DNA of 64,000 nucleotides, taken from Apiotrichum sp. Y4204 (Eukaryota; Basidiomycota; Tremellomycetes; Trichosporonales; Trichosporonaceae). Shown in pieces: positions 20,538-30,939 of the stretch (positions within the stretch are counted from its first letter, which is position 1; each line of letters begins with the position of its first letter). Location of the stretch: positions 62,001 to 126,000 of the forward strand of contig JAMYHL010000065.1 in assembly GCA_025531455.1 (NCBI GenBank). The letters run 5' to 3'. A program made the translations under genes and the position numbers. Under the pieces are notes generated by a model. It made no database searches and was not told the origin of the DNA. It was given only the letters and a program-made list of their open reading frames with translations.

Positions 20538-22434
20538 TGCTGTGCTAGTGAGCTGTAGTCGTAATGCGTGTTGTGTAATTGATCCAGTGTATGATACCGG
20601 GAATCAGAAGGGCATCAGCACGGCGTTCTTGGCACTGGGGAGGGTATTAGCTTCTCGCGGCCACGGTCGTCGCGATCGGGTCGCGTCTGTGCCTGAATGA
20701 GATCGAGACATGAATGGTGTGAGAAGCAGAAGTGTCGCGGCCTGTCTGATCGACGACAGAAGCTTGGCAATGCACGATGGAGACAAAGTGATATGCACTA
20801 CTCAACTCGACCTCGACCTCGTACACAATCTCGACAATCCCGTGAGCGGGCATCGCTTGGCCGGGCTTTGCCCATTCGCCCACCCACGGCGGCTCCTGGA
20901 TAAACAGCCCTTCCCTCTGGCCGATATCCTGAGCTTCAGATCCTCGATTCCCGGCTTCCCCCTGTCCATATATCCCTTGCTGCCCGGCTACCCATGTATA
21001 CCTGACCATGTACCATGTATGCACAACCCGTCTCAAACCCAGGTCCCTGTTCGTCATGGATGATGGATATAGTATTATATCACCGACTTGGCTGACGCCA
21101 GCCGACGTGTTTCTGTTCCTTTGTTCTAGCGTGCTCGGGGCGCAGATCCGTGTGTGCAGAATCCGTGTGTGCATGTGGGATCGTCATCAGTCCAGAAGCG
21201 GATCGCCGGGGGGATCGTCGTTCTAGCTCCCGCTTTGGGCTGTTCGAAAGCTTCCGACCGAAAGCGAGATCAAGAGAGAAAGAGAGATGTGTATGCCCCC
21301 GACGACAAGTACGACAACAAGCACGACACAGGAACAACAAATGTATGCGTAGATGCTCTCTCTTGCTGGCAATATTCTCTGACCCACTCCTCGCCTGGTT
21401 GTTGATCCTCCGGCGCAGATGAGGTCATCCATGCACTATCATCGGGCGTTTCTCTCCGGGCCCCGGCCCGCGTCCAGACCACACCCATGGGCTGTAGCTA
21501 GTAGATGTCGTTCTCCCACGCGTGTTTGCCTTTGCCGTGTTTGAATGCATTCTTGCAACTAGCTTGTTGCGTTTTAGGTTTTGCGCAATGGAGATTAGGG
21601 AAATTTTGTCTGGCGGGGACCACTCACTCTCCTCTGGCCTCTGAATCTCTCTCTGCCAGCGCTAGACAGTCCGGGACACAGGTATGGGCTCCCCCTCCCC
21701 TGTCGTCGTGGGCCCAATCGCGAGCCGATGTTTTGCAGGGGCCCGACACAGGGCAGCGGGGCGGCCGCGCGTGGGCTGCTGAGGGCTGCAGAGCATGCAT
21801 ATAGGCAGAGACGCCCACCCCCATCTCTGACCATGTCTCTAACCCATACGGTCCCTCCGTCGTGGTTCCCTAACTTGGGGGCTTGCGGTCGATCGCGCAC
21901 GGTTCTTTTATGGTCTCCCGGATGTAGCAAGCTTGCGACGGTTGTTTGTGCTGCCTTGCTGGCTAAGGGTGGCTTGGGATCCCGCCAAAATGGAGACGCG
22001 GTGAACAGAGGCCGCGTGGAAGGGACAAGTGTCGTGTAAGATGTGCACTACACTGGCACTGTGATGCATTTGCAGAATGCATGCATGCATGCATGCTGCA
22101 CCAGCAAGCGCAGAGCGCGCGTAGATGTCACTGCAGCTATGCTTGTGGGTGGGTAGGTGATGTTTGCCCTCTCCCACAGCCCCCCCCCCCAGCCCAGCCC
22201 CCCCCCCAGCCGCGCCGAGTGTTCCGTCTTTAGGCTCCACGCCATCCTGTTGCACTTTTTTTTTTACCTCCTGCTATCACACTTTCTTTTTTTTTTGCTA
22301 CATCCACCCTCTTTATTTTTTTCTTATCCACCTCCTCTCCTCTTCTTGTACTTTTTCTCTTCTCGCCGTTCTTGGGCTCTTCATTCCTTTTCCTTCTAGT
22401 GCAGACCTCTCGCCTCCGACCGCCCACACGCACC
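20538..22434. other. Long intergenic region and ELO promoter
   Basis: 1.9 kb. Contains a coding-like minus-strand patch (see 20604-20945). A GCAT repeat lies at 22079-22096. Two C runs (22180-22190 and 22198-22207) and then a T/C-rich stretch with several T runs (22255-22400) lie directly before the ELO start. Pyrimidine tracts of this kind are common ahead of strongly expressed fungal genes. No other gene is supported. Confidence 0.4.
20604..20945 (-). other. Possible 3' part of an unidentified gene (coding-like patch)
   Basis: On the minus strand the stretch encoding LFIQEPPWVGEWAKPGQAMP followed by GIVEIVYEVEVE has strongly G/C-ending codons like the neighbouring genes. The frame then decays. 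Splice-like signals follow, including CTAATACCCTCCCCAG before a short exon ending in TGA at 20604-20606. The upstream part towards 21174 stays open but looks non-coding. I do not recognise the protein. It may be a real multi-exon gene or a decayed remnant. Confidence 0.25.
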
Positions 22435-23822
22435 ATGCTCGCCTCGCTCTTCCAGCCGGGCCACGGCCCCGTCATCACCGCCCTCCGCAAGCTCAGCGAC
22501 GCTACCGGTATCGCCCCGCCCCCGCACCTCGTCAACTGGGTGCCCGGCGTCACCCCGCTCTCGACCACCACCTCGGTCGTCATTGCCGTCGCGACCTACC
22601 TCGCCGTCATCTTTGGTGGCCAGGAGCTTATGCGGTGAGTGAAAGGAGCGGCAGGGCGAGGAGCAGCGGCATGAAAACGTTCCAGACCGGCAAAAGGGAT
22701 TGCCACGACCAGGGTGGAGCCCACCGTCCACTGCAGCGGACGCGTTCGACGCGTTATACGCGTGTAACGGATGTCCCCCCGATGTGTTGGTGCGCGGCAC
22801 TAGTGCTCCAGCACACGCGGGGTTGTATGGCCCGGTGGACAGACGCGGCGAGTTGTCGGCGTGCGTGCGCCCAATCGTGGTCCGCCACGGGATGAGGAAC
22901 ACGTCGAATGGCCCGGAGTGGGGAGATGGCTCCGTGCCTCCCAACTCTGCTCCGGCCGGGTCTCCGATCGATTCCAGTCGATTGCGGAGCATGCGGTGCC
23001 GAGCCCGGTTTCATTGCACGCGCCGAGAGGCAAGTCATTTCTATGCGGTGCTAGAAATGAGCCAGAAATGGTCTCCCCCGTCGTCCCAGACACGTTCCCC
23101 GCTACGCTCACTGCTCTACTCGCCATCTTATTCCACCCCGCTAACATTCTAGCAACCGCCCCGCGTACAAGCTCAAGATCCCCTTCCAGATCCACAACGT
23201 CTTCCTGACCGTCGGCTCTGGTCTCCTCCTCGTCCTCATCCTTGAGGAGATTATTCCCCGCATCCTCACCAACGGCCCCTACTGGTCGATCTGCCACCCC
23301 CGCGCCTTCAACACCACGCTTGTCTCGTACTACATTATCAACTACTACTTCAAGTATGTTGAGCTCATCGACACGGTCTTCCTCGTCCTCAAGAAGAAGC
23401 CCCTCCAGTTCCTGCACGTCTTCCACCACTCGGCCACGGCTGTGCTCTGCTACACCCAGCTCGAGGGCCAGACCTCGGTCCAGTGGGTCGTCATCTCGCT
23501 CAACCTCTGGGTCCACGTCGTCATGTACTACTACTACTACGCGACTGCCGGCGGCGCCAAGATCTGGTGGAAGAAGTACCTCACCACGATGCAGATCACC
23601 CAGTTCGTCATCGACCTCTTCATCGTCTACTTTGCGACCACCCAGCACTTCCTCTACCGCTTCAACGTCAAGCTTCCCTGGGTCGCCGAGTGCGCCGGTA
23701 CCGAGACCGCTGCTCTCTTCGGCTGCGCGCTCCTCACCTCGTACCTCTTCCTCTTCATTGCCTTCTACAAGAAGACGTACAAGGCAGGTGCCGCCAAGCG
23801 CGCCGCCAAGAAGGCGCAGTAA
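22435..23822 (+). CDS. Very-long-chain fatty acid elongase (ELO family)
   Basis: ER membrane condensing enzyme that extends acyl-CoA with malonyl-CoA for sphingolipids and very-long-chain fatty acids. Exons 22435-22634 and 23153-23822 give 289 aa. Seven or so hydrophobic segments are visible. The ELO signatures are present: KYVELIDTVFLVLKKKPLQFLH, the catalytic HVFHHSATAVLCY histidine box, NLWVHVVMYYYYY and TTMQITQF. The C-terminus is Lys-rich (KKTYKAGAAKRAAKKAQ), including a KKxx-like ER-retrieval pattern. Closest in type to yeast Elo2/Elo3, but I cannot assign which. The single intron is 518 nt, about ten times the usual size here. Confidence 0.93.
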
Positions 23823-24054
23823 ATGCACGCGCCTCCGTCCTCCTCAGTGGCCAGCTCTGCGTACAGAGCAGCTGGACCACACTAGTATCAGCGCGTTCGC
23901 CCCCCACACCTCTAGGCGCGCATAAGCATCACCAAACCAAGCATAGAGCACACCCAACCCGTCATGCCCCAGAGGTCTGCACTCTATTCCCTTTTAGTCC
24001 TAGTCACCGCGGCGTGCGCCACTCTGGCACCCATAGAGCTGAGAGATGCACGTT

Positions 24055-24118
24055 GTTAATGAGATCGAGGCGCAGGCAGCCCATGTGTTAATGAGATCGA
24101 GACGCAGGCAGCCCATGT
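24055..24118 (+). repeat. 32-bp tandem duplication
   Basis: Two adjacent copies of a 32-bp unit starting GTTAATGAGATCGAG (24055-24086 and 24087-24118), differing at one base, in the 339-bp gap between the ELO stop and the PER1 stop. Confidence 0.85.
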
Positions 24119-24161
24119 GCCGTATTTTATATCATCAGACTGCTGGCGGCCCACGGCCCAA

Positions 24162-25281
24162 CTACGGCGTCTTCATTCTCGGCGGTCCGCTAAGGACTCG
24201 CGTGTCCAGCCGGTTGGCATCGCGAATGAGGAACCGCCACCACGCCGCGCCGATGGGAATGGTCGCCGCGTGCCAGCAGGCATGGGCATCGAGCACGCGG
24301 AGGATGGGAGGAAAGTCGAGAAGCTCAAGGCTCATCGCCGCGATAGTCGCGAGGGTAAGCAGCGCCGGTGTCCAGTCGCGCTCGCCATAGTTGATACGAG
24401 GATATGGCGCCGGCCAGCGCCAGCCCCCAATCGCCGGCCTCGCAATAAATGACGCAGACCACATGATCCAGAGGAGGTTCCCCACCATCCCGAGGGCGGC
24501 GGCGAACGCGACGTGATACCCGTACGGAAAATGGGGGAGGGAGGAGACGTACGCAAAGTGCGCGAGGACGGTGACGAGCACGGCGGCGGACACGGGCCAC
24601 AACAGCGCGGAGCGCGAGCGCGGCGTCTGCAGCCCGAAGACGCGCACAATCGCGTATAGCAGCGACATGCCGATCGTCACTGTTGCGGAGAAGTAGTCGA
24701 GGCGCTCGGTCCACGGCAAATCTGGTGTCAGAGAGCGAGGGTGGTTGGCCGAGACCGAGCTTGCCCGCGACATGGTAGACGTCGCCTCAGCCATCAGCTC
24801 CTTCGGACTTACCACGTGTATGGAACACTGCGCTCCAGAGCCAGGTATTGATGTGCACGCCGGCGGCAGTGAGGAGCCATGCCCGCATGCCATTCTCTCT
24901 CGGGATGCGGCGCGCAGCCGCCTTGTACCCCGCCGCGTGGACGGCCAGATTCCCAAGGCTGAAGAGCACGCTTGCGGGCTCCTGCATCCCCCCGGCGCGC
25001 GTGAACGCCCACTTGCCATGGAACTGGTGGTAGTACTCTTCTCCGCGATCCGACGCGTCCGTGAGACTGTGTGCGCATTTGTAGTCGCATTCCGACGCGC
25101 AGTCCCACCCCAGCAGGGAATGTAGCACACCAATGTCCCCCGGCGCGCAGGTCGATGCGCACGACGCGTGGCACGCGCGGAAGCGGTCGTGCCGGTCGCC
25201 CGAGGACGCGAGTGACGGCGCCGCGAGGGCGAGCGCAAGTGCAAGCAGGGCGACGTGAAGTGGTGGGAGACGCAGCCGCAT
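24162..25281 (-). CDS. PER1: Per1/PGAP3-like GPI-anchor lipid remodelling protein
   Basis: ER membrane hydrolase that removes the sn-2 acyl chain from GPI anchors so they can be remodelled. Exons 24813-25281 and 24162-24721 give 342 aa. A signal peptide (MRLRLPPLHVALLALALALA) is followed by the Cys-rich lumenal region (CHASCASTCAPG, GWDCASECDYKC). YYHQFHGKWAFTR comes next, then several membrane spans. Family motifs VHINTWLWSAVFHTRD, TERLDYFSA and the C-terminal DAHACWHAATIPI with the conserved His are all present, as in PGAP3. The presence of PER1 fits the GPI-anchored glycoprotein at 46854-48078. Confidence 0.94.
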
Positions 25282-25758
25282 CGCGAGTGGTGGGTTCTGT
25301 GTGTCAGCTGAGCGCACTAGGCCTGTCGTGATGAAGCGTAAAGCCGCGTAGAGCGGCCGCAGGTGCAGCGCCGAGTTGTCATGAGAAGTGGACGGGACGG
25401 ACGTACCTTGAGCTTGTTGATGGTGGAGAGAGCAACAACAAACAGCCAGAGTGTGCCAAGGCTTGTTGAATGTGTGGATGGCATGACGACAGCCCAGGGC
25501 AAACAATGCGCCGAACTTTGGCTCTCTCTGCTCTCAACAACGTCTGGGACACTCTTCTGCTCGACAACAAACTCTCACAACAACAGCACACTGCATAAAG
25601 TACTCTACACACTCCCTCTCGCCATCCCACTCACAACCATTCCGCCCTCATCTCTCCGCCAGCGCTCGCGCCCGTCCTCGCCAGCGCCCGCGACACCACC
25701 ACGCGATCCAGCACCCGGCACTGGCGCATTCCCATTCGGATCGCCCCGCTCGCGCGCC
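25282..25758. promoter_or_regulatory. Divergent PER1/ENPP intergenic region
   Basis: 477 bp without a gene. The part before the ENPP start is C/A-rich (caacaacagcacactgc, ctctcgccatcccac), as expected for a fungal 5' leader. No specific element recognised. Confidence 0.3.
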
Positions 25759-27752
25759 ATGGCCGAGCTGCACACCCTCCCGCCCGAGGGGATACGCACG
25801 CCGGCGCTGGACGCCGCAGAGCGTGTTGATCCCCCGAGAGAGTGGCTCGGCGCCGGAAACGGAAACGGAAATGGACACCCCAACGGAAACGGACACACTA
25901 ACGGGAATGGAAACGGACTCCGGTCGCCTGATCGCATGCTGCACAGCTACCCGCCGCTCGCGGACGACGAGGAGCCTGACGCGACGACCGCGCTCCTCGG
26001 TGGCGGGCGGAAACGCCGTCCGATCAGTCCACTGCGCGGGCTCGGCGACGCGCAGTGGTTCAGACAGGCGCGCGAGGTCCTCACCGCGCGCATCACCGTC
26101 TGTGGTGTAGAGGTGCGTGTCCTGCCCTTCGTCACTGACCCCAGATCCCGTGGGTCTTCACCCTCGTTCTCCTGCTCCCCCTCCTCATTCTCCTCGGGAC
26201 GATCTCGCGCGGACCATTGATACCCCCGCTGCCGCTGCTCTCCAACGGCACGCACGATTTCCACCGCACGACGCTCGTCGTCTCGCTCGACGGCTTCCGC
26301 CCAGACTACCTCCGCAGCCGCGCCGAGCATGTCCCGCACCTAGCTGTCCTGGCGGCTGACGGTGTCAGCGCGCAGATGCAGCCGGTCTTTCCCTCGCTCA
26401 CGTTCCCGAACCACTGGAGCATCCTCACCGGCCTGTATCCCTCCTCGCACGGGATCATGGCCAACACGTTCTTCCGGCCTGGCCTGGGCTCATTCGATTA
26501 CGGGTCGCCGGATACCAGCTGGCAGGGGCACTGGTGGCTTGGCGAGCCGCTGTGGAGCGTCGCGGAGAGGAAGAACCGGCGGGCGTTGAACTTCATGTGG
26601 TGAGTTGATATGGAGGAGGGATGCTGTGCTCTGCAGCAGGTACGGCGTCTGCTATGATACCTGTTCTCCTCATGACGCTCCCATCTCCGTTCTCTCTGAC
26701 GCCAGGCCGGGACCGCCAACGACCTCCGCACACATATCACCCTCCTTCTTCACCCAGTACGCGCAGTGGAACTCGACACGCAAACTGTGCGAGCTCCTGA
26801 AGTACTTTGACAAGCCGCCAGACGCCGCCCCGTCACTCATGTTCATGTATCTCCCGGACGTGGATCAGGCGGGACACGCGGCGGGGCCGGACAGCGAGGA
26901 GGTGGCTCGCGCGCTGCGCCGTGTGGACACGTTTGTCGGCGACCTCCGCGAGGGAATCAGAAAGCGCAACCTGGGCGACATTGTGGATCTCATCGTGCTC
27001 AGCGATCATGGTGGGTGCCGCGCTGGAATTGTGCTGATTTCATCAGGAATGACGGGGCTGGCTGAGGAACGGATTATCTTCTTGGACGACGTGATGGGCG
27101 ATCTTCTGAAAGACGTTGAGCACCGCGACGGTGGGTCCTGATGAAGAAATCAACTAACCCCAGGCTGGCCGTCGTTCGGAGTATGGTTCAAGGACGGAGT
27201 GGATTATACCCCCCACCTCGAAGCCATCAAGCAGGCGGCCGCAAACAGGCCGTTCTCAGTGTACACGCACGATACGATGCCTGAGCGCTGGCATCTTGCA
27301 GCGCCAAACGTCGCCCCGGTGTATCTCGTGCCGGATCTGGGCTGGCTACTGGCTACCAAGGTGGGTATTGGGGTAAACATCGGATGGGCAATCTAGCAAC
27401 TCGCCGCTCACACTAGGCCGACTACAAAAAGGCCGGCGGGCGCCTCACGGTATTCGGGGCACACGGGTACGACAACATGTACCCGGAGATGCAGGCCATC
27501 TTTTTCGCTGACGGTCCCATCGCGGCCCAGATGAAGTCGCGCGCGGTAGAGACGATGGGCAAAGGGTGGAAGACGACCAAACCGGCCGTCATGGAGTGTG
27601 AGCCTGCTTATTTTGAATAACAGCTGACAGCAGCGTTTGCCAACCTCGAGCTCTTCAACCTCATTGCGCGGCTACAAGATATGACCGACTACGCGCCGCC
27701 GAACAATGGCACACCGCACTTCTGGGACGCGTACCTCGGGCAGCAGGATTGA
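25759..27752 (+). CDS. ENPP-type ectonucleotide pyrophosphatase/phosphodiesterase, type II membrane protein
   Basis: Seven exons: 25759-26112, 26145-26599, 26706-27010, 27047-27130, 27164-27360, 27417-27597 and 27634-27752, giving 564 aa. The cytosolic N-terminus carries an Asn-Gly repeat (about residues 34-53). One membrane anchor (about residues 119-142, PWVFTLVLLLPLLILLG) precedes the catalytic domain. Two-metal residues are visible: VVSLDGFRPDYL (Asp), PVFPSLTFPNHWSILTG (nucleophile Thr), YLPDVDQAGHAAGP (Asp, His), LSDHGM (Asp, His, rebuilt across an intron) and FGAHGYDN (His). The PHFWDAYL end is typical. Expected to hydrolyse nucleotide phosphodiesters outside the cell or in the vacuole lumen, like yeast Npp1/Npp2. 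Confidence 0.93.
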
Positions 27753-28351
27753 TTCATGTACAGTATTTATGTATCCATATCGCGGCACCTGTGGGGTGGG
27801 TATGGGTATTCGGGAAGGGGAACGAGTAACAGCTGGATCTGTGTCGCTCATCACCGTCGCCGCCGCCGAGCATTTAACAGAGACCGCCGTGTCGGGCGAC
27901 CCCTCGCCGATACTAGAGGCTGCGAATTCATTTCAGAAGCGCAAAAGCGGTGGGTCCTTGTTTGGAGTGTGGAGAATTGGAAGGTGCAGGGCGGATGCCT
28001 GCTAGGCTTATAAAAACCTGGGGCTTGAGCGTTGTGGTCGTGATTGACAGCCAAGGCAAGTCCTCCAACTGCGATGCCCGCCGATAATCTCACGACGCTG
28101 GACTACACTGGAGCACAATAGTCTATCAGGCCGGATGTGATGTTTAATAGACTGATGTTCACGTCCTTATCTGGAACGTACATCGTCTTCCTTCTCATCT
28201 GTCCTTTGACGTGCTTGCCGTTCTTCACATGCAGGAGGTCACCCATATCACTGAGGAACCACTCCTGGTTCTTACCCCAAAACTCTGTCCGCACTCGCCG
28301 TCGCATATGAGCTGGCTGATACCGCATGTCGAAATGTGATTGAGAACCGGA

Positions 28352-28371
28352 GGGGGGGGGGGGGGGGGGGG
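28352..28371 (+). repeat. Poly-G tract of 20
   Basis: Uninterrupted run of 20 G on the plus strand. Long G homopolymers can form quadruplexes and are prone to length change and to assembly error. Confidence 0.9.
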
Positions 28372-28692
28372 CAAAGGGGAGGTTTAGCAGTGTCTGCTGG
28401 GGAACTGTTCCTCCTGCCGCCCGGGTCTGCAGCCGTATCCGAGTGTCGGAGAGTGCTACGAGTGAGGTGCTTGCAAAAGTGGAGACATTTCACGTTGAGT
28501 TGGTTGCCTTGCAAGAGGGCTGTCAATCCGGTTGTTGACGTTGTCGAGACGCCCAAGAGTCCCTTGCAAGTGAAGTGGAGATCGAACAAAGTAAACCCAC
28601 CTTGTCCCCGGAGCCTGCCGGCCGTTGCCGCAGGCTGCATACCGGTACAGAACGATTCGGCGTCGCCTTGTCAACAACAGAAAAAGGGGGTT

Positions 28693-28870
28693 AGTAGTAA
28701 CCGGTAGGCGCCGTCCGTACCAGATCTCAGTGCTATGAAGCCAAGACCATCAACTGTCGAGCACTGGCTCATCACAACAAGAGAGTGAGAATTACACATG
28801 CGGTAGTAGTAAGCGGCCGACGCAGTTGCGGACCAGATCTCAGTGCTGTGAAACCGAGCCCACTATCTCA
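28693..28870 (+). repeat. Diverged tandem duplication, 112-bp period
   Basis: AGTAGTAA..CGG......ACCAGATCTCAGTGCT.TGAA.CC.AG occurs at 28693 and again at 28805. Identity is roughly 75-80 percent over about 60 bp by eye. Confidence 0.7.
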
Positions 28871-29389
28871 TCGCGCGGTGCGATAAGGTTTGTCTGATCT
28901 CGACACTCCACAGCATACAAGACGTCATCGGCACCGCTGTGCTCTCGGTCCGCGTTTCAGCTGATCGCAACGGCCCAAGAAGAATAGCGCCCTTTCTACT
29001 TCTAGATCTTGGTACGTAGGTGGTGCTATTTCTGATGGATCTCGGCAGGCAGATTGGGGTCCGTTAGGTCTGAAACGCCCGGGGAGTGACCGACGATAAC
29101 AGATCCAAAGGCGCTGGAGTCTGTTCATATGTTGATGCAGTGAGCACTGCTTCGAGAGGCAGTGAACTTGACGTTTAACTCCAAGTGGTGGGGGGATCTC
29201 TGCCGCCGGGATGCTATCTTGCATGGGAAAAGGACGTTCCCGAGTTTCATCATGTCACTGATGGAGGAGTGGGGCTTCGGCTCGTATCGAGCCCAGCATC
29301 GCTTTCTTACCTGCATTCTCGCAGTACACCGCTCGCCGCCCTGCGATGAGTCCATGCGGACCAGTTATGCAGGTGGACGGTTCAGCGCA

Positions 29390-29567
29390 GTGGAGTGGGA
29401 AAACGGTTCAGTTGCACTCTATCTGCTCCGGTTCGGGTTCTCATAGTCAACAGGCAGCCATGACGTCTCCTCCCTGTAGTCATCTCGGAGACTGGGAGAT
29501 CCATCCAGTTGCACCTTATTTGCCCTGCATCGAGATCCCACAGTCGACCGACAGCCGTGACGTAGCG
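29390..29567 (+). repeat. Diverged tandem duplication, about 97-bp period
   Basis: The segment from about 29390 (GTGGAGTGGGAAAACGG, CAGTTGCACTCTAT, CATAGTCAACAGGCAGCC, ATGACGT) recurs from about 29487 (GGAGACTGGGAGATCC, CAGTTGCACCTTAT, CACAGTCGACCGACAGCC, GTGACGT). About 70-75 percent identical by eye. Confidence 0.7.
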
Positions 29568-29951
29568 GCCCTCGCGGTTTGGATGGGATGATGAGGCAGT
29601 AGGCGCTAGTTCATCGTTCCCACCCACATCGTAAGGTCAGCTCGGGAGGAGCTATGCGCAGTGCTACAGGATGCTGTCGTGGCCGACGCGTTCGTGAAGA
29701 TTTGAGGATAGTCATCCAGTCAGCCATGCTGTTTGAGAAACAGTATGGTCGCCGATAAGATAGCAACTCGGGGACTAGATTGCCGAATTCACTCGTTTCG
29801 GATGTCCTCCGTCCATAAGTCACTCCCTCTGGAGGGACACGCTACTTCCCTGGAAGCTGTCCACTGGCTCACAGACTACTGCATAGCCGAAGCACAGGCT
29901 TACACCGGTGCCTGCTGTGGATGGCAATGCCTTTGCAGCGCATGGCGATGC

Positions 29952-30005
29952 TACAGTTTAGTTGTCCGATACAGTTCAGTTGTCCGATACAGTTTAGTGA
30001 CCCGT
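29952..30005 (+). repeat. 18-bp tandem repeat, about three units
   Basis: Units start at 29952, 29970 and 29988: TACAGTTTAGTTGTCCGA, TACAGTTCAGTTGTCCGA, then a decayed TACAGTTTAGTGACCCGT. Lies about 70 bp before the first TIR element. Confidence 0.85.
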
Positions 30006-30075
30006 TAGAGTTTGAGTTACCCAATGCAGTGTGCTCGTCTCATCTTCACCGCTATGTTTAGATCAATGTACAATA

Positions 30076-30302
30076 CAGCAGTCAACAAAAAGTCTCCGCG
30101 ATAGAGATCGGGGTAGTGGAGTCCTTTCCCACACCGTGAGGAAGGCTTTCCCCATGCATCTTCCACCTAGTCACAGTTGTTCGGAGGCCGTTCTTTGGTA
30201 AGGAAGTCGGCTCGAAGCGTCGCTTTGCGGTGCAGTATGCATGCACAGGAGCTGCGAAAGCAACAGACAGGACGACTGCGAGAACGCTTTCGGTAACCAC
30301 TG
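30076..30302 (+). mobile_element. MITE-like TIR element, copy 1 (227 bp)
   Basis: The left end reads CAGCAGTCAACAAAAAGTC. The right end, read from the other strand, is CAGTGGTTACCGAAAGCG. Both match the termini of copies 2 and 3. The left end is preceded by TA. Internal sequence aligns with copy 2 along its whole length, including AGTTG(T/C)TC(G/A)GAGGC and GTGCAGT(A/G)TGCAT(G/A)CACAGGA. No coding capacity. Lies 56 bp upstream of the TATA box of the secreted-protein gene, in the same orientation as copy 2. Confidence 0.7.
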
Positions 30303-30358
30303 TGGAAGCACCACAAGATCGAGAGTGGAGTATTGCGAGTTTCGAGCGTCTGATATGG

Positions 30359-30366
30359 TATAAATA
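30359..30366 (+). promoter_or_regulatory. TATA box of the small secreted protein gene
   Basis: TATAAATA, followed by a CAA/CTC-rich leader. A 5'-UTR intron is likely: GTACGT at 30471, acceptor GGCGCAG ending at 30559, with a CTAG-containing branch region. That places the ATG 44 nt into the second leader exon. Confidence 0.6.
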
Positions 30367-30603
30367 AGACGGACCCCAGGACCGTCATCAGCATCAAGCA
30401 GCCTTCTCCGACAACAACAACATCCCCTCTACGAACAACCCTCTCACTTCACTGCACGAAGACCTTACACGTACGTTCCCCCATATCCTCTTCCCCTTCC
30501 CCCCCCCGCCCAAACCGCCCTTCCGTGTTGCCCCCCTCCCCCAAACGAACTAGGCGCAGGATTGGATACTCACCCAAGCAGCTATCGCACAACACCAACC
30601 AGC

Positions 30604-30939
30604 ATGAAGTTCTCGATCGTTGCCCTCGCTTCGCTCCTCGCCACCCTTTCCGGTACCGCCATGGCTGCGCCCGCCGGCGCTGAAGGCGGCATGGCGGGAA
30701 AGCTTGAGGCCCGCGGTGTCCCCTTCACCGGCCTTGAGACGTGCAAAAACGGCAACGGCGTATGGTGCTACTCCGAGTGCCGCGATGCGACGCACACCGG
30801 CTACTCCATCCAGTTCTCGTGTGACTGGGGAGACAGGTACGACATCTGGAACGAGGGCGGAGGTGTCTTCAAGGTCGGTGGCGATGGCCGTCGCCTTGGC
30901 ACCTGCCAGAAGGACGGCAACCGCTACAAGTGCTGGTAG
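30604..30939 (+). CDS. Small secreted cysteine-rich protein
   Basis: 111 aa, no intron in the coding part. A classic signal peptide (MKFSIVALASLLATLSGTAMA) is followed by a short propeptide ending in KLEAR, a likely Kex2-type processing site. The mature part begins GVPFTGLETCKNGNG. It has six cysteines (TCK, WCYSEC, FSCDW, GTCQK, YKCW) and ends KCW, suggesting three disulphides. I do not recognise the family. The size, signal, processing site and even number of Cys fit fungal secreted effectors or antimicrobial-type peptides; function is not shown. A TATA box and a probable 5'-UTR intron lie upstream. The gene is bracketed by two direct copies of the TIR element (30076-30302 and 31329-31541). 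Confidence 0.85.
   Translation: MKFSIVALASLLATLSGTAMAAPAGAEGGMAGKLEARGVPFTGLETCKNGNGVWCYSECRDATHTGYSIQFSCDWGDRYDIWNEGGGVFKVGGDGRRLGTCQKDGNRYKCW

Larger units (their letters stand above)
27753..30603. other. Gene-poor accessory island, left part
   Basis: 2.85 kb with no supported gene and lower G+C than the flanks. Contents: a 20-base G run (28352-28371), a diverged 112-bp-period duplication (28693-28870), a diverged duplication with about 97-bp period (29390-29567), an 18-bp tandem repeat (29952-30005), one copy of the TIR element (30076-30302), and the promoter and 5' leader of the secreted-protein gene. Open frames present are short and lack motifs. Confidence 0.5.
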
